From Spirochaetaceae bacterium UBA5556 (GTDB lineage: Bacteria > Spirochaetota > Spirochaetia > Treponematales > Rectinemataceae), in assembly GCA_002425765.1 (NCBI GenBank), contig DIMW01000007.1, positions 1-47,041 of the forward strand: DNA of 47,041 nucleotides. The letters are read 5' to 3'. The notes beneath the pieces were generated by a model, which did no database searches, had not been told where the DNA came from, and worked only from the letters and a program-made list of their open reading frames with translations. The position numbers and the translations under genes were made by a program. Within the stretch, counting starts at the first letter, position 1, and each line of letters starts with the position of its first letter. This document shows, in pieces, positions 42,775 through 47,041 of this stretch.

Positions 42775-43453
42775 GAGCATATCCTAAATATTTTTGTAGG
42801 TATTCCGTTCCCATTTCGTATGTTGTCCTGACTTCCTTCAACATATTTTCATAAAAGTTAACACAGGCCGCTTTTCTCTCTTCTGCGATAATTTTCGCTC
42901 TTTCCGTATAGAATTTGCCATATACGTTTTTTAATTTGAAATTGTATTCTTGAAAAAATGATGCGGTATCATCTTTACTCCCATCGAGCACCCGGCCATT
43001 CTCATCAAGAGAGTAGAGTGGTTCGGCCACGATCCCTTTGTAGGCCAAAGTCCTTGCTACTCCTATGGTGCCTGTCGCGTCCAGCTTATCCGCGTCGAAC
43101 AATATTTTCGCTTCTATACTCTCGGGCTCGCTATTTTTTCTGTATCGGTGTGTGCGAACGCATTTCCTGACGATATCGGCCTTAACTGCGGACCAGCCGA
43201 TGCTCGTCAGATATGCGTAAGCCATTTTTGATCCGACGATGGCATGATCCGCCTGAGGATTTTTGAATTGGGCATTGCGTCCGATATCATGCAGTAGCGC
43301 AGATGCAATTAAGACATCAATATCAACTTTATAATCTTGGGCAAGTTCTGCCGCATAATGTAATACTCGATAGATATGCTGCTCATCATGGGCTCCGTCT
43401 CTCATGCAAGAGAGCATGTATTCTTCTATTTTTGAGTAGGTCTCATAATTCAT
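42764..43453 (-). CDS. HD-domain phosphohydrolase (YedJ-like, array gene 20)
   Basis: 229 residues. HD motif: HDEQHIYRVLHYAAEL, then ALLHDIGRNAQ, and Asp in LFDADKLDATG. Such YedJ-type HD proteins hydrolyse phosphates of nucleotides or other small molecules. The downstream GNAT is coupled. The start gives a normal length. Confidence 0.85.
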   Translation of the reverse strand: MNYETYSKIEEYMLSCMRDGAHDEQHIYRVLHYAAELAQDYKVDIDVLIASALLHDIGRNAQFKNPQADHAIVGSKMAYAYLTSIGWSAVKADIVRKCVRTHRYRKNSEPESIEAKILFDADKLDATGTIGVARTLAYKGIVAEPLYSLDENGRVLDGSKDDTASFFQEYNFKLKNVYGKFYTERAKIIAEERKAACVNFYENMLKEVRTTYEMGTEYLQKYLGYAHDY

Positions 43454-43496
43454 ACTAAGGAGATTAGCCGATTTTTATAGTGCATAAAAGGGTATG

Positions 43497-43973
43497 CTAG
43501 TCTGAGGCCCCTGTTGTACAGACGTCGATCCATTTTTCCGCTCTGCCAATTTCCTCCAGCTCTTTACATGTCATCTCTATCGCTGAATTACTGCTGCCGC
43601 AGGCAGGATACACGGTGGCGAATCTTTTCAATGAAACATCTAAATAGACTTGTACTTCATCATTAATCCCAAATGGACATACACCGCCAATGGCATGTCC
43701 GATATATTTTTCAACCAAGTCTTTCTCGATCATTCTTGCCTTTGTGCCGAAGACAGCCCGATATTTTTTATTATCGATTTTTGTGTCTCCCGCGGCGACA
43801 ATCAATACCGCGCTCTCATGAATCATGAAAGCTAAGGTCTTGGCAATCCTTGCTTCCTCTATGCCGAGGGCCTTTGCGGCCAATTCCACCGTGGCGCTGG
43901 ATACGTCCAACTCTTTGATTTGGCTATCTTTGTCCCATTGCTGCAAGTATCTTTTCGCTCTCTCTAAACTCAT
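43497..43973 (-). CDS. YbaK/ProX-family aminoacyl-tRNA deacylase (array gene 21)
   Basis: 158 residues. The catalytic lysine motif AKTLAFMI (about residues 44-51), DNKKYRAVFG, and AIGGVCPFG are diagnostic of the YbaK/EbsC fold. These enzymes remove mischarged amino acids from tRNA (Cys-tRNA-Pro, Ala-tRNA-Pro and others). The exact specificity is open. It is stand-alone and is followed by a 43-base gap to the HD gene. Confidence 0.9.
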   Translation of the reverse strand: MSLERAKRYLQQWDKDSQIKELDVSSATVELAAKALGIEEARIAKTLAFMIHESAVLIVAAGDTKIDNKKYRAVFGTKARMIEKDLVEKYIGHAIGGVCPFGINDEVQVYLDVSLKRFATVYPACGSSNSAIEMTCKELEEIGRAEKWIDVCTTGASD

Positions 43974-44229
43974 GGCTTAAAATCTCGCTTTCTTGTTGGT
44001 GTTCGGCTTTTATGACTTTCAATCAGGGCCTCACAAGCCACAATATTCTCTTTCTCCTTTTTATCATAGAGCGATTATCATGTTTATTTCTTCATTGTCC
44101 GATGTCTCGCTTCTGAAACCGCATTTTTATAGAACGTCTTTATTCTCTTCAGCGATTCTCGACTTTACTCGTTTTATTCGATTTGCCTTTACCCATTGCG
44201 ATACTACGTGGCGGCGGCGGACCCCCGGA
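43974..44229. other. 256-base gap between deacylase and cyclase-like genes
   Basis: No supported gene or structured element. AT-rich with a short GC-rich end (ggcggcggcgg) next to the cyclase-like gene stop. Confidence 0.35.
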
Positions 44230-45231
44230 TCAGTTTGAGGCCAGAACCTGCAGCGCCCTCAGCGTAATCCACTTTGATTCTTTCCCTTTCACTTCTATAT
44301 TGTTGATCATTCTCCCATTGAATGTGTTTTCGAGTTTCCATCTCCCATTTATGGTTCGTTTGCCTCTTATGAGATCCACAGCGTCTCTCATTCGATCGTC
44401 ATGATAATTCAGCTCGGTTAATATGCTTGCTATCTCTAATACATCTGTTTGATACATGAGCGGAAATCCGAATTTTAGCCAGCCCGGCCTTGAAGTTTTT
44501 TCCAGCTCATGGCTCTTTTTATAGATATGGTGTATCAACAGATATTCAGCCAATGAAGCTATCTGCTCACTACAACGCTTGCTTCTTTCGTGGGGGGCTA
44601 TGGCAGACAAAGCCTTTAGTGCCTTGACTACTCCCATATGGCAGGTATGCTTTCCCCAGCACATTTCATACCGATCATATGGCCAGCCCCTTACCGGTTC
44701 GAGAATCCCATCATCACTCCTCTGGTAAGTACAGATCCACTCGATTCCCTTTTGTACTCTCTCATCATGCACATGCCCTAGCTTCAATAAGCTCCGGACC
44801 ATGTTCCCGGTAAGACAGGGGATTACCTCGCTATGCCTTCCTCCATTGGTTCTGCCACTTCTACGAAACGCAAAGCCACCGCTTTCTCTGTCTTGGCTGT
44901 TCTCGAGAATGAATTCACAGGCTCGCTTGACCTGCGTATTGTGAACGCTGCAGCCGAGTTCGGCGAGTATGATGAGCTGCCAAACGCTTCCACGGTATTT
45001 ATCGAGATAGAAGTTATCCTCATTTCCCCAATAGCCCATCGCATTCTGCTGGCTCAATATACTGGACGCGATACCGTAGTTGTATATATTCGCTTGAGTT
45101 TCAAGAACATCTTTGTCATTTTCAGGAGCGCCTAAAAGTTTGGTCAGAGTGAAGTATCGTACAGAAGGATTTTCTTTTTCCAATAGCCACGCAAGAGTGT
45201 CCTGAGTAGTAAGTTCCTGTAAGGGGGTCAT
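44230..45231 (-). CDS. prenyltransferase/squalene-cyclase-fold protein (array gene 22)
   Basis: 333 residues of helical alpha/alpha-toroid repeats, as in the squalene-hopene cyclase/prenyltransferase fold. Repeat hallmarks are GYWGNEDNFYLDKYRGSVWQ, GGFAFRRSGRTNGG and GILEPVRGWPYDRYEMCWG. It has no DXDD-type catalytic motif, and the segments match cyclase-like stand-alone proteins often annotated 'nitrogen fixation protein' or prenyltransferase. The true function is unknown; it may bind a hydrophobic ligand. It is the first gene of the array. The start fits the normal length. Confidence 0.75.
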   Translation of the reverse strand: MTPLQELTTQDTLAWLLEKENPSVRYFTLTKLLGAPENDKDVLETQANIYNYGIASSILSQQNAMGYWGNEDNFYLDKYRGSVWQLIILAELGCSVHNTQVKRACEFILENSQDRESGGFAFRRSGRTNGGRHSEVIPCLTGNMVRSLLKLGHVHDERVQKGIEWICTYQRSDDGILEPVRGWPYDRYEMCWGKHTCHMGVVKALKALSAIAPHERSKRCSEQIASLAEYLLIHHIYKKSHELEKTSRPGWLKFGFPLMYQTDVLEIASILTELNYHDDRMRDAVDLIRGKRTINGRWKLENTFNGRMINNIEVKGKESKWITLRALQVLASN

Positions 45232-45365
45232 ATTACCGAGTTCTCCTTAAAAACAAATCGATGTAAATATCTATAATGAGCCTTGGTTTTTGGACAGAGA
45301 TAGCGATGGAATAAGGTGGACCGCTTTTTCTTGCAGAATTGGGGCAAGGAGGCGTAGAGTTGGGT

Positions 45366-45630
45366 ATGAGAAAGCGGTACGACAAAGAATTCAAGGCCAA
45401 AGTAGCCTTGGAAGCTCTCAAGGGCGAAAAGACGTTGCAGGAACTGGCAATAACCTATTCGGTGCATCCGAACATGAGTGCGCTCTGGGAAAAGCAGGTT
45501 CTCGAACACGCATCGATGCTCTTTGAGAAAGAAGGGAAGGATAAAGCCTCAGAAGAGGCCGAACGCCAAAAGGATCAATTGTACAAACAGATAGGCCAGC
45601 TCCAGGTTGAGAACGATTACCTTAAAAAAA
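45366..45630 (+). pseudogene. IS3-family orfA transposase, 3'-truncated
   Basis: About 88 codons of IS3-type OrfA. The helix-turn-helix is MRKRYDKEFKAKVALEAL with ELAITYSVHPN, and the zipper ends QLQVENDYLKK. The normal chain would go on a few residues and then frameshift into OrfB (DDE). Here it is cut at 45630 by an inserted IS1595 element. No orfB is found on the far side, so a deletion must also have occurred. The start ATG follows a ggaggcg-type site. Confidence 0.8.
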
Positions 45631-45647
45631 GGGGCTGTATTAGATAA
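45631..45647. repeat. left terminal inverted repeat of the IS1595 element
   Basis: 17 bp, exact reverse complement of 46327-46343. Confidence 0.9.
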
Positions 45648-45669
45648 GGCTCTATGATACACTTAAGAT

Positions 45670-46322
45670 GTGCGAATAAGTCATTGCAAATTAAAGAAAA
45701 GTACTCAAAGGAAGTTGTTGGAGTTTTTTGTACTTGAAGTAACGGCACGTTCTGCTGCGGATCTCCTTGGAATTAACCCAAATTCGGCAGCACTTTTTTA
45801 TCGTAAAATTCGTCAAATAATTACATATTATTTAGCCAAAGAAGCATCTGAAATATTGAATGGTGAAGTCGAAATCGATGAAAGCTATTTCGGGGGTATT
45901 CGCAAAGGGACCCGCGGGAGAGGAGCTACTGGGAAAGTCGTGGTCTTTGGCATGTTAAAGCGTCATGGTAAGGTGTTTACCGTCGTAGTGGAGAACACCA
46001 AGACAAGACCTTAATGAATGAAATAGCTATGAAAATTAGACCTGATAGCATTGTCTATACAGACACCTATCGGAGTTAAGACGCGTTGGATGTGAGTGAA
46101 TTCCACCATCATTGAATCAATCCTTCAGATGCATTTGTTGATGAGAAAAACCATATCAACGAGATAGAAAACTTTTGGAATCAAGCGAAACGGATATTGA
46201 GAAAATACAATGGAATCGACAAAAAATATTTCCCATTATTCTTGAAGGAGTGTGAGTTCAGGTTCAACTATGGTTCCCCAATGGAACAGCTCAAAATTCT
46301 ACGAAAGTGGTGTTCAATTTAA
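45670..46322 (+). pseudogene. IS1595-family transposase, frameshifted with two internal stops
   Basis: The first 114 residues, from GTG at 45670, are intact. They carry VEIDESYFGGIRKG and GKVVVFGMLKRHGKVF of the ISXO2-type DDE domain. After KTR at about 46008 a one-base shift is needed. The continuation reads LMNEIAMKIRPDSIVYTDTY, then TAA and TGA stops. Then HINEIENFWNQAKRILRKY and FLKECEFRFN complete the domain to the stop at 46322. With three lesions the protein cannot act. Its ends (the inverted repeats) remain intact. Confidence 0.85.
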
Positions 46323-46326
46323 CTGT

Positions 46327-46343
46327 TTATCTAATACAGCCCC
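46327..46343. repeat. right terminal inverted repeat of the IS1595 element
   Basis: 17 bp, exact reverse complement of 45631-45647. Its outer end is directly followed by the stop codon of the RelE-like gene. Confidence 0.9.
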
Positions 46344-46625
46344 TTATTTTTTATTATATATATCTTGATGATCTCCAATATTCACTAATAATATTTCTTG
46401 CTCTGAAACTAAAAATTCTAGAGAAATACGATAGGAAAGATTTATCGAGACAGAATATCCTTCAAAATTGCTCGTCTTAAAATGATGCAGACGGAGTGAA
46501 GGATGAAAAGGATTCAATTCGAGCAGTTGTAGAGTCTTTATGTATTGTTTCTCTATTTCAGGATGTTTCTTGAGGAATTTTTTCACTTTCTCTTCATATG
46601 AATCGGTAAAGAGCAGTTTATACAT
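46344..46625 (-). CDS. RelE/ParE-type toxin
   Basis: 93 residues of the RelE/YafQ-like fold: KLLFTDSYEEKVKKFLKKHP at the start, and NLSYRISLEFLVSEQEILLV with Arg in the centre and NIGDHQDIY at the end. Such toxins cut mRNA on the ribosome (RelE) or poison gyrase (ParE); which of these applies here is unknown. It overlaps the antitoxin by 8 bases and its stop (46344-46346) is directly beside the IS end, so the last residues may be altered by the insertion. Confidence 0.8.
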   Translation of the reverse strand: MYKLLFTDSYEEKVKKFLKKHPEIEKQYIKTLQLLELNPFHPSLRLHHFKTSNFEGYSVSINLSYRISLEFLVSEQEILLVNIGDHQDIYNKK

Positions 46626-46875
46626 GATGTACTCGATTCATATGCTCTTCAATAGCTCCTGTATGATACTTACCTTCTGCAATATCTCGTTTTGCCTCTT
46701 GAATAGCTGCATCTAATTCAAATTCTCTGAGTTGATTGTATTCAGCAATGGGCAGTACGACATATTTCTGTTTTCCCCGAACCGTAATGATGACTTCGCG
46801 GTCGTCATCAGTAAATTGTTCGAATGCCCCGACACCTTTTGTTTTGAGGTCATTTGCGGTAACTTGTCCAGCCAT
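46618..46875 (-). CDS. Phd/YefM-family antitoxin
   Basis: 85 residues. The N-terminal DNA-binding part is GQVTANDLKTKGVGAFEQF, followed by the repressor core EVIITVRGKQKYVVLPIAEYN. The C-terminal tail would bind the toxin. The start with aaggagttctggt upstream is chosen. An earlier start at 46923 would fall inside the promoter. It is the first gene in the TA operon. Confidence 0.82.
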   Translation of the reverse strand: MAGQVTANDLKTKGVGAFEQFTDDDREVIITVRGKQKYVVLPIAEYNQLREFELDAAIQEAKRDIAEGKYHTGAIEEHMNRVHHV

Positions 46876-46894
46876 ACCAGAACTCCTTACTTTT

Positions 46895-46923
46895 ATAATA
46901 CTCTTATTGGTTCTATATTGCAA
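46895..46923 (-). promoter_or_regulatory. sigma-70-type promoter of the toxin-antitoxin operon
   Basis: Reading the minus strand: -35 TTGCAA (46918-46923), spacer 17 bases, -10 TATTAT (46895-46900). A 10-bp palindrome TATTGCAATA (46916-46925) covers the -35 box and may be the operator for autorepression by the antitoxin. Confidence 0.75.
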
Positions 46924-47041
46924 TACATTGATAGCATTATTAAGAATATTATATAAAAATTCTATATAGTACGTTTCATTATGATTGTTGCATTGTAAGG
47001 ATTATTTTTAGGTTATTTCAAGCGTATGCTGGGCCCTCTGG
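46924..47041. other. AT-rich right end, no gene
   Basis: 118 bases beyond the TA promoter, AT-rich, with no supported feature apart from the palindrome overlapping its start. Confidence 0.4.

Larger units (their letters stand above)
45631..46343 (+). mobile_element. IS1595-family insertion sequence, inactive
   Basis: 713 bp bounded by perfect 17-bp terminal inverted repeats: left GGGGCTGTATTAGATAA (45631-45647), right TTATCTAATACAGCCCC (46327-46343). The internal gene is an ISXO2-type DDE transposase with one frameshift and two stops. It interrupts an IS3 orfA. The two flanks (taaaaaaa on the left, ttattttt on the right) do not form the 8-bp duplication usual for the family, so the element was probably joined by a later rearrangement. 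Confidence 0.85.

Noticed and set aside
30284..45231. Chromosomal integron (spirochaetes such as Treponema denticola have them)
   Set aside because: I compared the gaps between the array genes by eye. They vary from overlapping to about 300 bases and share no recurring 60-130-base element with GTTRRRY and RYYYAAC ends. A lone GCCTAAC at 36945-36951 falls across the end of the HNH gene. No integrase is in the window.
1..47041. CRISPR array or cas genes
   Set aside because: No series of evenly spaced direct repeats was seen and no Cas protein motif occurs among the genes.

Overview
The window looks like chromosomal DNA of a diderm (outer-membrane) bacterium. It carries a lipocalin lipoprotein, a tripartite RND efflux pump with two TolC-like genes, and a small beta-barrel protein. 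The fused pyrB-pyrI gene, the single-RRM RNA-binding protein and the overall gene style suggest a spirochaete (Spirochaetota, Treponema/Rectinema-like). That is an inference from gene content, not a demonstrated assignment; no rRNA is present to settle it.

Four regions can be told apart. (1) Positions 1-4300 are loose and AT-rich: a truncated membrane sensor, small orphan genes, a lipocalin (blc), an RRM protein, and a decayed DNA methyltransferase fragment beside the 3' end of a tRNA-Pro gene. tRNA-Pro(CGG) and tRNA-Asp(GTC) follow at 4344-4635, each with its own terminator; a consensus promoter lies before tRNA-Asp. (2) Positions 4683-21054 are denser, GC-richer core genes: an Rsm22-like methyltransferase, threonine dehydrogenase, an EamA exporter, a cytidylate-kinase-like/BON fusion, an SpoU-type rRNA methyltransferase, fused aspartate carbamoyltransferase, an RlmD/TrmA-type methyltransferase, an MBL-fold RNase-like protein, RpiB, a DsrE-like protein, an extradiol dioxygenase-like enzyme, an SDR, a DUF4180 protein, MTA phosphorylase and a MATE transporter. 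(3) Positions 21179-30190 hold one efflux locus. A five-gene minus-strand operon (membrane fusion protein, RND pump, small PII-like protein, two TolC-like proteins) is divergent from a NarL-type histidine kinase/response regulator pair. A perfect 10-bp inverted repeat lies between the two transcripts.

(4) Positions 30284-45231 are an AT-richer array of 22 short genes, all on the minus strand. They are mostly single-domain stand-alone proteins: six GNAT acetyltransferases, a DsrE-like protein, a DUF1003 membrane protein, a GyrI-like protein, an outer-membrane protein, peptidase E, DUF1801, HNH nuclease, DUF1697, a Nei/Fpg-like protein lacking the catalytic proline, two HEAT-repeat proteins around a frameshifted HD hydrolase, DinB, a second HD hydrolase, a YbaK-type deacylase and a terpene-cyclase-fold protein. 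Most have their own ribosome binding site. The array resembles a cassette collection, but I found no integrase and no recurring recombination site. Beyond it lies an IS3-family orfA cut by a dead IS1595-family element, whose right end abuts the stop codon of a RelE-like toxin paired with a Phd/YefM antitoxin.

The best candidates for something not well described are the PII-like gene inside the efflux operon together with the tandem TolC-like genes and the shared palindrome, and the 22-gene same-strand array. Where several starts were possible I chose the one with a credible Shine-Dalgarno sequence and say so.
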